Assembly (NCBI GenBank): GCA_002691725.1
Contig: NZIT01000106.1
Span: 13,226 to 23,992 of the forward strand
Direction: 5' to 3'
Origin: SAR116 cluster bacterium
Lineage (GTDB): Bacteria; Pseudomonadota; Alphaproteobacteria; Puniceispirillales; UBA1172
Length of the DNA stretch: 10,767 nucleotides
Positions 1 through 6,940 of this stretch are shown in pieces; within the stretch, counting starts at the first letter, position 1; every line of letters starts with the position of its first letter. The notes under the pieces were generated by a model. That model was not told where the DNA came from. It was given only the letters and a program-made list of their open reading frames with translations, and did not search any database. The translations under genes were made by a program, and so were the position numbers.

Positions 1-384
1 GGCATGCATGAGCCAGGCTCACAGCTTTCCATTGGTATGAATGCCGATTTCTGGGCTAATTTGAGCGCTTCTGATAAGCTTCTCGTTCAGCATCTCGCCT
101 ATTCTGAGAACGCCAATATGATGGCTGAATATAATGCTAAAAACGGCGCGGCTCTTGTGCGTTTGCAACAAGAACAGGGCGTTGAAGTGAAGGCCTTTAA
201 CGATGAAGTGTATGCTGCATTTGGCCGTGGCGCTTCGGAAGTTTTTGCTGAAGTGGTAGAACATTCAGACTTGGCTCGTCGCATTCACGAATCTTTCTTG
301 AACGCACGGACGACTGTCGGCGATTACCTTATGCTCAATGATGTGGATTACATCAATAAGCGTAATAAGGTTCTCGGCACATAA
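1..384 (+). CDS. dctP: TRAP transporter solute-binding protein DctP, C-terminal part
   Basis: This is the last 127 codons of a periplasmic substrate-binding protein of a tripartite (TRAP) transporter; the reading frame is open through the left edge, so the ATG at 4 is internal. The segment beginning MHEPG, followed by an alternating helical region (LLVQHLAYSENANMMAEYN) and a closing helix ending near the TAA at 382-384, matches the C-terminal lobe of the DctP family, most like the TakP / mannitol-chloroaromatic class. In that class the protein captures a small carboxylate-bearing ligand in the periplasm and delivers it to the DctQM membrane complex. The genes for DctQ and DctM follow on the same strand, which supports the call. 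The ligand-contacting residues of the family (an Arg near the middle of the protein) are outside the window, so substrate cannot be judged here. Confidence 0.88.
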   Translation, partial: GMHEPGSQLSIGMNADFWANLSASDKLLVQHLAYSENANMMAEYNAKNGAALVRLQQEQGVEVKAFNDEVYAAFGRGASEVFAEVVEHSDLARRIHESFLNARTTVGDYLMLNDVDYINKRNKVLGT

Positions 385-394
385 TTTTACATTC

Positions 395-429
395 AGGAGT
401 GGCATATATATGATGTGCCACTCCTTTTT
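395..429 (+). terminator. Hairpin and T-run between dctP and dctQ
   Basis: A perfect 10-bp stem (AGGAGTGGCA at 395-404 with TGCCACTCCT at 416-425) is followed by TTTTT at 425-429. The stem can grow by three more pairs inside the loop, one of them G-T. It begins 11 bases after the dctP stop and lies before dctQ. It has the form of a rho-independent terminator. Because dctQM lie just downstream with little room for a new promoter, it probably acts as a partial terminator or mRNA 3' stabiliser that leaves the binding protein more abundant than the membrane subunits. Confidence 0.85.
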
Positions 430-476
430 ACATTTGTCTTTACCCATTGCAAACACTCAGGGCAGGTACCCCATTT

Positions 477-1499
477 ATGTTTGACGCAAATAATGCAAAT
501 ATAATTCGTCTTGTTATTCTTGCGAATGTCAGCTTTGCAATGACGTTTATTTTAAATAATTTTTTAACATATGGGTTCGGATTTCCTGGCCCGCTCACTA
601 TTCTCAGCCTTACCGGGCTTTATAACGCGGCCTCCACCAGTGGCATAGATTTGGGCTTATCAGCTCTGCAACTGGGGTTTTATGGGCTGGCTCTATATTA
701 TGTCTTCTCATGGGTGGAGCGACGCTCTAAAGCCGATGATGTCAAATATCTTGATTTTATGAATAGCTACATTATTGCCGCCTGCTTTTGGGTGGTGTTA
801 TTAATTGGTCTGGTTGATATTGTTATTTCTTTCATGCGTGTTCATGATTTCCATAGCTATCTGTTTTCCGATTCTATTTCCAACATGTTAAATCAGCCAA
901 AATCACGCGGCATATTTATTCATCTGCCAGTGATTGCTCTTGGCTTTCTGGTAGCGGTTCGGATGCGCCATATTTCTTTTGTATGGCTAGCGCTAATGGT
1001 GGTCATCGCTGAGATGATTATTGTTATAGCGCGGTTTGTATTTTCCTATGAGCAAACATTTATGGGTGATCTTGTGCGGTTCTGGTATGCGGCGCTGTTT
1101 CTTTTTGCGAGCGCCCAGACATTAGTCGAGGAAGGCCATGTTCGCGTTGACGTGCTTTATGCAGGGTTTGATAAAAAGAAAAAGAATAAGGTTAATATGA
1201 TTGGTGCCGTCGCCCTCGGTATTCCCTTATGTTGGGCCGTCATGATATGTGGAATTGGCACCAAGAATAGCATCATTAATAGTCCAATGCTTAACTTTGA
1301 GACATCAATGAGCGGATACGGAATGTATGTTAAATATTTAATGGCGGCGTTCTTGTTAGTCTTTGCTATTACCATGCTCATCCAATTTTCAAGTCATTTC
1401 CTGTCATCATTTCAAAACCTGACATCTGACCAAAATGACGACACTGATAATGTTGCCCTTGATCATGTCACCCCTGATGATGGTGCGGAGAAAGCATAA
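477..1499 (+). CDS. dctQ: TRAP transporter small permease subunit DctQ, enlarged form
   Basis: A membrane protein of 340 residues. The second half holds the DctQ signature: an amphipathic helix running into EEGHVRVDVLY, with H221 and the VRVD at 222-225, followed by KKKKNK and further membrane segments. Ordinary DctQ proteins are about 160-200 residues with four helices. Here roughly 150 extra N-terminal residues carry several more hydrophobic segments (about residues 8-30, 60-80, 100-118), and the C-terminal tail is acidic and soluble. DctQ pairs with DctM in the inner membrane to move the ligand using the sodium gradient. The ATG at 477 was chosen because AGGG/GCAGG lies at 459-466; a TTG at 447 in frame has no such signal. 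The stop codon overlaps the dctM ATG by one base (TAATG), showing translational coupling. Confidence 0.85.
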   Translation: MFDANNANIIRLVILANVSFAMTFILNNFLTYGFGFPGPLTILSLTGLYNAASTSGIDLGLSALQLGFYGLALYYVFSWVERRSKADDVKYLDFMNSYIIAACFWVVLLIGLVDIVISFMRVHDFHSYLFSDSISNMLNQPKSRGIFIHLPVIALGFLVAVRMRHISFVWLALMVVIAEMIIVIARFVFSYEQTFMGDLVRFWYAALFLFASAQTLVEEGHVRVDVLYAGFDKKKKNKVNMIGAVALGIPLCWAVMICGIGTKNSIINSPMLNFETSMSGYGMYVKYLMAAFLLVFAITMLIQFSSHFLSSFQNLTSDQNDDTDNVALDHVTPDDGAEKA

Positions 1500-3892
1500 T
1501 GGAATTACTGTTCTTAGCGCTCTTATTTGTCATTATGATTGTCGCCTTGGGGTCAGGTTATCCCGTAGCATTTGCCTTGCCTGGTGCCGCCATTATTACA
1601 ATCGTTGTTGCGGGAAGTGTTGGCTATTTATTTGATGGCGATAGCGGGGCATATTTTGTCCGTGATGGGCCGGTTGAATGGTTGACTGCCGGTGTCACCA
1701 ATTTCAGAGGCATTTATTGGGAAGTTGAACGTGATACGTTAATCGCTATTCCGCTATTTATCTTTATGGGCATCATGCTTCAGCGGTCAAAAGTGGCAGA
1801 AGATTTGCTCGTCACCATGGCACAGCTTTTTGGCCCCGTCCCCGGCGGCTTAGGTATTTCGGTTGTCTTTGTTGGCGCTCTTTTAGCCGCCACAACGGGA
1901 ATTGTTGGCGCCACGGTAGTTGCAATGGGATTGATCTCTCTGCCAGCTATGCTTCGAAACAATTATTCAAAATCGCTTGCCACAGGAACAATTTGCGCCT
2001 CAGGAACGTTGGGGCAGATTATTCCTCCATCCATTGTTTTGATTATTTTAGCTGACCAGTTATCTAATGCTGTTGATCAGGCGTCATCGGAACGGGCGGC
2101 GCTGTATAAAGCTGCCACTGGTGAAACGAGCATGCCATCAAATCTGGATATTGTTTCCACAAGCGCTGGCGATATGTTTTTGGGGGCATTTCTTCCGGGG
2201 CTTTTACTGGTTGCGCTTTACATGATTTACATTTTTGGCTCAGCCTTGTTGCGGCCGGGGACAGCGCCTGCTGTTCCGGTTGAGGGCAAGATCATGACCA
2301 GCGCCTTTCTGGCCAAGGTTGTGCTGGCATTAATACCGCCACTTTTGATGATTTTTGCCGTTCTCGGTTCTATCTTGTTGGGGATAGCCACCGTCAATCA
2401 GGCTGGAGCCATTGGTGCCATTGGTGCGACTTTAATGGCAAGTTACCGGCTAGCCGAAGGCCGCAAAAACGCCTTCCATCCTGTTATCTTAATGGCGGCA
2501 TCGCTATTATTGCTGACCATAGTGATATGGAGCGGCTTTAACCTGAAAATTCTGACGATTAGCACTGGTATGGATTATATCGGCCTTATCTTGGCGCTGA
2601 TTGGCGTGGCTGGATTAATCACCTCAATTGGCTGGGCATTAATACGCAGTTACAAAATTGATAATACGCTTTATCAAGTCATGCTGGAGACGGCTAAAAC
2701 GACATCGATGGTTTTTATCATTCTGCTTGGTGCGGCTATGTTGACGGCGGCTTTCCGTGCCTTTGGTGGCGAGGAAGTCGTGAAACATGGGCTAGGTAGT
2801 TTGCCTGGCGGCTTCTGGACACAATTCTTTGTTGTCATGGTCGTCATTTTTCTGCTTGGCTTTTTCCTGGACTTTATTGAGATTGCCGTTGTAGTTGTTC
2901 CTATTGTTGCGCCTATTCTGCTGGCTGATCCATCGGCAAATGTGACGGCAGTCTGGTTAGGCGTTATGGTTGGGCTTAATATTCAAACATCATTTTTAAC
3001 CCCGCCATTTGGCTTTGCGTTGTTTTATTTACGCGGGGTTGCCAGCGCCGCGGTCAAGACGATCGACATCTATAAAGGTGTTGTTCCGTTCATTATCCTT
3101 CAGCTCATTGGGCTGGGGGTTGTTGGCTATTACCCGCAATTGGTAAATTATCTGCCAACTCGCAGTTATCTGACTGGCGAGACATCTCCACCACCGCGTA
3201 ATCCACGCCTGCAAGAATGTTTGAAAGAACAGATCTTTGCCGAATATACCATTACGGCCAGCACTATCCGTGCCGAAGCGGCGGCGCTATCCGCGCGTAA
3301 TTTGGGCGCTCTTGATGCCGCAGATCAGGACAAATTAAAGCAAGCTTTGGCTAATATTCCTGTTGCTTTGGATCAAGTTAATAAGATTACCGCCATTGAA
3401 GCTAAGATGACGGCGATGCAGGATGAATATACGCCACTTCATACCAAGGTTCGTAAAATTGAGCGTGATATTCGCCGGCTGCAATCCCGCCAAGCCGATC
3501 TGCAAAGAGAATTACGTCAATATCGCGGGTCAGCTTATGGCGATGAGCTTAATGAAGATATCTTTATGCTAGATGATGAAATGGCAGGATTAGCGGCGCA
3601 AATTCCAGCAGAATGGGATGCGTTATCTGAGGCTTATCAATCTATGATATCGGATCTGACCAGTACCTTACGGCTCTATAACCGGACAGCTGAGCGGGCC
3701 TATCAAGACATTGTTGATGTCATGCAAACAGCTCAGCAAGTTGATCCAGGCTTGGCAAGTGATCTGGCCGCCTTTGAAGCCCTGACGAGAGATAACATTG
3801 GCATTCTGGCGCAAGATCGATTACCGCTAGAGATGGCGCGTGAAATATCCAGCTGTTTGGCTGTTCACCGCAATCTGTCCCTATATTTCTAG
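1499..3892 (+). CDS. dctM: TRAP transporter large permease subunit DctM with C-terminal coiled-coil extension
   Basis: The 797-residue inner-membrane ion-coupled permease of the TRAP system. The two pseudo-repeat signatures of the family are present: ASGTLGQIIPPS at 167-178 and NIQTSFLTPPFG at 494-505, each a re-entrant hairpin motif that forms the sodium and substrate sites. Standard DctM is about 425-430 residues. This protein has extra soluble and hydrophobic stretches in the middle (around residues 195-225 and 260-400), which is typical of the large mannitol/keto-acid subclass. After the last membrane helix, near residue 548, there is also a hydrophilic tail of about 250 residues. In that tail, residues about 630-676 are rich in charged heptads and read as a coiled coil. 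The ATG overlaps the dctQ stop. The TAG stop lies inside a 14-bp tandem repeat. The core function is well supported; the role of the tail is unknown. Confidence 0.92.
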   Translation: MELLFLALLFVIMIVALGSGYPVAFALPGAAIITIVVAGSVGYLFDGDSGAYFVRDGPVEWLTAGVTNFRGIYWEVERDTLIAIPLFIFMGIMLQRSKVAEDLLVTMAQLFGPVPGGLGISVVFVGALLAATTGIVGATVVAMGLISLPAMLRNNYSKSLATGTICASGTLGQIIPPSIVLIILADQLSNAVDQASSERAALYKAATGETSMPSNLDIVSTSAGDMFLGAFLPGLLLVALYMIYIFGSALLRPGTAPAVPVEGKIMTSAFLAKVVLALIPPLLMIFAVLGSILLGIATVNQAGAIGAIGATLMASYRLAEGRKNAFHPVILMAASLLLLTIVIWSGFNLKILTISTGMDYIGLILALIGVAGLITSIGWALIRSYKIDNTLYQVMLETAKTTSMVFIILLGAAMLTAAFRAFGGEEVVKHGLGSLPGGFWTQFFVVMVVIFLLGFFLDFIEIAVVVVPIVAPILLADPSANVTAVWLGVMVGLNIQTSFLTPPFGFALFYLRGVASAAVKTIDIYKGVVPFIILQLIGLGVVGYYPQLVNYLPTRSYLTGETSPPPRNPRLQECLKEQIFAEYTITASTIRAEAAALSARNLGALDAADQDKLKQALANIPVALDQVNKITAIEAKMTAMQDEYTPLHTKVRKIERDIRRLQSRQADLQRELRQYRGSAYGDELNEDIFMLDDEMAGLAAQIPAEWDALSEAYQSMISDLTSTLRLYNRTAERAYQDIVDVMQTAQQVDPGLASDLAAFEALTRDNIGILAQDRLPLEMAREISSCLAVHRNLSLYF

Positions 3893-3923
3893 TATAGTAT
3901 TTCTAGTATAGTATTTTTAGTAT
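3884..3923 (+). repeat. 14-bp tandem repeat over the dctM stop codon
   Basis: The unit TATTTCTAGTATAG occurs twice perfectly (3884-3897 and 3898-3911) and a third time imperfectly from 3912 (TATTTTTAGTAT). The dctM stop TAG is inside the first copy, so extra copies would not change the protein. The array is AT-rich and contains TATAGT hexamers that resemble -10 boxes for the downstream dddP gene. It has no spacers and is not a CRISPR. Confidence 0.9.
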
Positions 3924-3966
3924 CAGGAATAGATTTTACTTGAAAACTGCTTTTATTTCTGGCTAG

Positions 3967-3990
3967 CCTCAAATAGTAACCTTTGAGGGG
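3967..3990 (+). promoter_or_regulatory. Hairpin covering the dddP Shine-Dalgarno sequence
   Basis: CCTCAAA at 3967-3973 is exactly complementary to TTTGAGG at 3982-3988, with an 8-base loop. The right arm includes most of the dddP ribosome-binding site, GAGGGG at 3985-3990, six bases before the ATG. In mRNA this stem would hide the Shine-Dalgarno sequence, so translation could be held down unless it is opened by ribosomes, a protein or temperature. The pairing is read directly; any regulatory role is inferred. Confidence 0.5.
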
Positions 3991-3996
3991 CTTGTC

Positions 3997-5346
3997 ATGA
4001 CCGTTCAGCATTTCCGAGATACCAGAAAAATTGATCCTAATAAGCATGATGCGAATAGCAAAAGCATGGGCGTACGCCCTGATGGATCGCCTGCGGATAA
4101 TAACCGCATTGAGATAGGCCCAACACAATTGGCATTTGATGAGTGGGCAGCTGATGGGTTAACCCCACCTGATCTGGAAGCGATGCGGCTTTATCGGCTA
4201 AACCGGATTATGGCAGGGCTCGCCGAGCGTGATCTTGATGCTGTGTTGCTGTTTGATCCCTTGAATATCCGTTATGCGTCTGACACCACCAATATGCAGT
4301 TATGGAATACGCATAATCCGTTTCGCGCCTGTCTGGTGACCGCAGATGGCTATATGGTGGTTTATGATTATAAAATGTCACCATTTTTGTGTGATTATAA
4401 TCCGCTAGTGCGTGAGGTTCGGTCTGGCGCATCAATGTTCTATTTTTCCAATGGCGACAAAACATCGGCGGCGGCAAGTGATTTTGTCAAGGATGTTACT
4501 GAGCTAATGCAAAGCCGTGTTGGTAAGGGGCGGCGGCTGGCGATTGATAAGATTATGGTGCATGGCTACAAAGCGTTTGAGGCGGCAGGCTTTACCGTGG
4601 CGGAAGGCGAGGAGCTGATGGAGCATACGCGCGCTGTCAAAGGCAAGGATGAGATTCTGGCCATGCGCTGTGCCATTCATGCCTGTGAGCAGTCGGTGCA
4701 TGTCATGGAGCGTGAGGCTAAGCCCGGCATGACCGAAGATGCCATATGGGCGCATTTGCATGCCGAGAATATTAAACGTGGCGGCGAGTGGATTGAAACG
4801 CGGCTATTGGCATCAGGGCCGCGCACTTATCCGTGGTTTCAAGAATGTGGCCCGCGGGTTGTCCAGAATAATGAGATTCTGGCATTTGATACCGATATGG
4901 TTGGGGTTTATGGCATGTGCTGTGATATCTCACGGACATGGTTTTTAGGGGATGGCAAGCCGACGCAAGAGATGATTGACGACTATAAACTAGGCGTTGA
5001 GCATATTCAGACAAACACCGCCCTTGTTGCCCCCGGCGTGCATTTGCGCGACCTGACCTTCAAAGGTCACCAATTGCCGAATTCTTATGTTGGAGGGCGC
5101 TATTCTTGCCGCTTTCATGGGGTTGGGCTATGTGATGAATGGCCGCTTGTCGCCTATCCGCAAGACTTTGTCGAAGGCGCCTTTGACCATGTGCTGAAAC
5201 CGGGGATGATGCTCTGTGTTGAGGCGTTGATTGGCCGTGATGGCGGGCCCTATTCGATCAAGCTGGAAAATCAGCTTCTTGTGACAGAGGACGGGGTGGA
5301 AGACATGACTAGCTACCCTTGGGACGATCAGCTAATGGGGCTTTAG
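3997..5346 (+). CDS. dddP: Dimethylsulfoniopropionate (DMSP) lyase DddP
   Basis: A 449-residue cytoplasmic enzyme of the M24 (creatinase/methionine aminopeptidase-like) fold that cleaves DMSP to dimethyl sulfide and acrylate. The N terminus (TRKIDP, then NRIEIGPTQLAF) and the blocks MQLWNTHNPFRA, HAENIKRGGEWIETRLLASG and GVGLCDEWPLVAYP match roseobacter DddP closely. All six metal ligands described for Ruegeria DddP are present, shifted by three: D298, D300, D310, H374, E409 and E424. The proposed catalytic aspartate is D380, six residues after H374. This separates it from true M24 peptidases. The start is fixed by GAGGGG six bases upstream and by agreement with the family N terminus. It lies 104 bases after dctM on the same strand, so it may be co-transcribed with the transporter or driven from the AT-rich gap. 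No acrylate-processing gene (such as acuI or acuN/acuK) is in the window. Confidence 0.95.
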   Translation: MTVQHFRDTRKIDPNKHDANSKSMGVRPDGSPADNNRIEIGPTQLAFDEWAADGLTPPDLEAMRLYRLNRIMAGLAERDLDAVLLFDPLNIRYASDTTNMQLWNTHNPFRACLVTADGYMVVYDYKMSPFLCDYNPLVREVRSGASMFYFSNGDKTSAAASDFVKDVTELMQSRVGKGRRLAIDKIMVHGYKAFEAAGFTVAEGEELMEHTRAVKGKDEILAMRCAIHACEQSVHVMEREAKPGMTEDAIWAHLHAENIKRGGEWIETRLLASGPRTYPWFQECGPRVVQNNEILAFDTDMVGVYGMCCDISRTWFLGDGKPTQEMIDDYKLGVEHIQTNTALVAPGVHLRDLTFKGHQLPNSYVGGRYSCRFHGVGLCDEWPLVAYPQDFVEGAFDHVLKPGMMLCVEALIGRDGGPYSIKLENQLLVTEDGVEDMTSYPWDDQLMGL

Positions 5347-5374
5347 GTAGGGGTGGTTAGATTTTTTTGAGGCT

Positions 5375-6778
5375 TTAAGGTATTTTGTCTAATATTCTGC
5401 TTAAAAGAAAATTATGAGCATTTAATTTATCTAAATCCTTTTCACTTTCCTTTATTTCCTTATCAATCCATTCATCTACTGGTTTTTCTGACCATTCCGC
5501 ATCAGATTTGATGAAGTAAGCATCTCCAGTTCCTATGAAATAAGCATCTCCAATGTCTACGAAATAAGCTCTTCTTTCATCTATCCGTATTTCACTATCC
5601 TTTAGCAATTTCAATATATTACTGTCTATCAAAAATATTGCTTTGCTAGCGTCAATATCGGCAGGTTCAAATTCTTCATCAAACTTCAGATAATCTAGAT
5701 AACTTAGATCTGTTCCAATAATGGTAATGTCAGAGTTTTTATTTAAGTTTTTGAGAAAAACTCCACCACGAAATCCCCCACCACCATCAAATCTCCCACC
5801 CAAGAAGGTTGAGGTTTTGGAAGAAAAGTGTATTTCTTGGGATTTAAAGCGACATCTTATAAATTGGAGATCAAAACGATATCCTAAAAACTGAATTTTT
5901 TTATACTCAAATACACAGTTCACAAAATTAGAACCAGCATTTGAAAACATCAAATTTAATTCGGTATTAGGTCTTTTTTCTAAAAAATTACAGTCTTTCC
6001 AATTCGTATTTGAAAATTCACAACTAACAAATCTATTTGCTTCAAAATTACAACCTTCAATTCTTAATCCACGAAAATTGCAGTTATTGATGATAGAATC
6101 AGCGAAGTTTATCTCCCTTAGTGTCCTTTTATTTTCTCTATGATCGGTCGGGATTTTAAATTGATTGAAGTTTAAATAACTTAAATCAAGATTGCTGAAA
6201 TCTTGTTTCTTTTCATATATTTCATCTAGGTAAATTATACTCAGATAGACATCTAACGCTAACTGCACTTCATCCTGATCAACATCAGGCCTTATAGGGT
6301 CTCCAATTGCCAACCCGTCCTCATCTTTTTCATATTTTATTATGACTTTCTGCCGAATAAAATCATGCAGAATATTAGCAATAATGTTTTTCTGATTAAC
6401 CACATCTACGCTTGCCGCCAAATCTTCAAGCACTCGTATCCCAGCCTTCCTAAGGGTCATGTCATCATTTGCGAGCAATTCCACTCCTCGGCCTAATCGG
6501 TCGTTAAATAATTGAATATTGGCGGTCTTGGATTGCTCAATCTGAGTATCGACTTGCTTCGAAAACGTGTTTTGACGAGCGGTGGCTTGAACCAATCCAT
6601 AAAACGCCATCAAGCCACCAATAAGCAAAATAATGATGCGGATACTTTCTGCATTCGCCTCAAGTATGCAATAAAAAGATAACGAAACCCAAACCACAAT
6701 GATGGCAGCAAAAGACAGAAAACAAATTAATTTATTGGATTTAATCCAGTCTATTATTCGTCTAAGTCGCATACCCAT
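5375..6778 (-). CDS. Membrane-anchored pentapeptide-repeat protein
   Basis: A 467-residue protein of unknown role. Two hydrophobic helices at about 18-39 and 45-66 form an N-terminal membrane hairpin. A helical segment follows at 91-121 (FNDRLGRGVELLANDDMTLR and then AGIRVLEDLA), resembling the conserved module found before pentapeptide domains in many bacterial membrane proteins. Residues about 195-345 hold degenerate A(D/N)LXX-like repeats (CNFRGLRIEGCNFEANRF), expected to form a right-handed beta helix. Near 404-423 a short motif (DAYFIG) is repeated. The C terminus is charged and helical. The gene is clearly AT-richer than both neighbours, suggesting horizontal transfer. GAGGG lies 4 bases before the first ATG and 10 before a second ATG (6772), so either could be used. 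It converges on dddP with only 28 bases between stops. There are no enzyme motifs. Confidence 0.85.
   Translation of the reverse strand: MGMRLRRIIDWIKSNKLICFLSFAAIIVVWVSLSFYCILEANAESIRIIILLIGGLMAFYGLVQATARQNTFSKQVDTQIEQSKTANIQLFNDRLGRGVELLANDDMTLRKAGIRVLEDLAASVDVVNQKNIIANILHDFIRQKVIIKYEKDEDGLAIGDPIRPDVDQDEVQLALDVYLSIIYLDEIYEKKQDFSNLDLSYLNFNQFKIPTDHRENKRTLREINFADSIINNCNFRGLRIEGCNFEANRFVSCEFSNTNWKDCNFLEKRPNTELNLMFSNAGSNFVNCVFEYKKIQFLGYRFDLQFIRCRFKSQEIHFSSKTSTFLGGRFDGGGGFRGGVFLKNLNKNSDITIIGTDLSYLDYLKFDEEFEPADIDASKAIFLIDSNILKLLKDSEIRIDERRAYFVDIGDAYFIGTGDAYFIKSDAEWSEKPVDEWIDKEIKESEKDLDKLNAHNFLLSRILDKIP
5511..5569 (-). repeat. 24-bp tandem repeat inside the pentapeptide gene
   Basis: Two 24-base units (5511-5534 and 5535-5558) and the start of a third (5559-5569) share the core GAARTAAGCATCTCCA with small differences. 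They encode the in-frame octad AYFIGTGD / AYFVDIGD, so copy-number change would lengthen or shorten the protein without a frameshift. Confidence 0.85.
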
Positions 6779-6940
6779 TAATCCCTCGTCATTATGAGGT
6801 GATGGGCTCTCCTTAAACCTGCGACATGGATGAGCGCTTACAACAAAGGCATCACTTTTTATTCTTATATATCAGCAATAAAGCACCAATAATGCATGGT
6901 CAATGCAGATACTCAAGATAGATTGATCCGGCCTGCCCGA
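6779..6940 (-). other. Intergenic region between hpt and the pentapeptide gene
   Basis: This 162-base gap separates two genes on the minus strand. It contains the likely ribosome-binding site of the pentapeptide gene (GAGGG, plus-strand 6783-6787) and an AT-rich stretch around 6858-6885 that could hold its promoter, though no convincing -35/-10 pair is seen. An interrupted inverted repeat at 6924-6943 (TGATC-C-GGC-CT-GCC-C-GATCA) covers the hpt stop codon, but no T-run follows it, so it is not a standard terminator. The + strand ORF that begins here is a shadow of hpt. Confidence 0.5.

Noticed and set aside
447..476. TTG start for dctQ, adding ten residues
   Set aside because: No Shine-Dalgarno sequence precedes it, and the ATG at 477 has one at a suitable distance.
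3884..3923. CRISPR-like array
   Set aside because: The repeats are directly adjacent with no spacers and no cas genes are present; it is a simple tandem repeat.
3940..3968. sigma70 promoter for dddP built on TTGAAA at 3940-3945
   Set aside because: The hexamer 17 bases downstream (CTAGCC) is a poor -10, so the pair is not convincing.
3889..4128. Minus-strand ORF over the dddP leader
   Set aside because: It overlaps the start of dddP antisense and has no ribosome-binding site or domain.
5347..5374. Terminator between dddP and the convergent pentapeptide gene
   Set aside because: Seven T are present at 5362-5368, but only a 4-bp stem can be formed before them.
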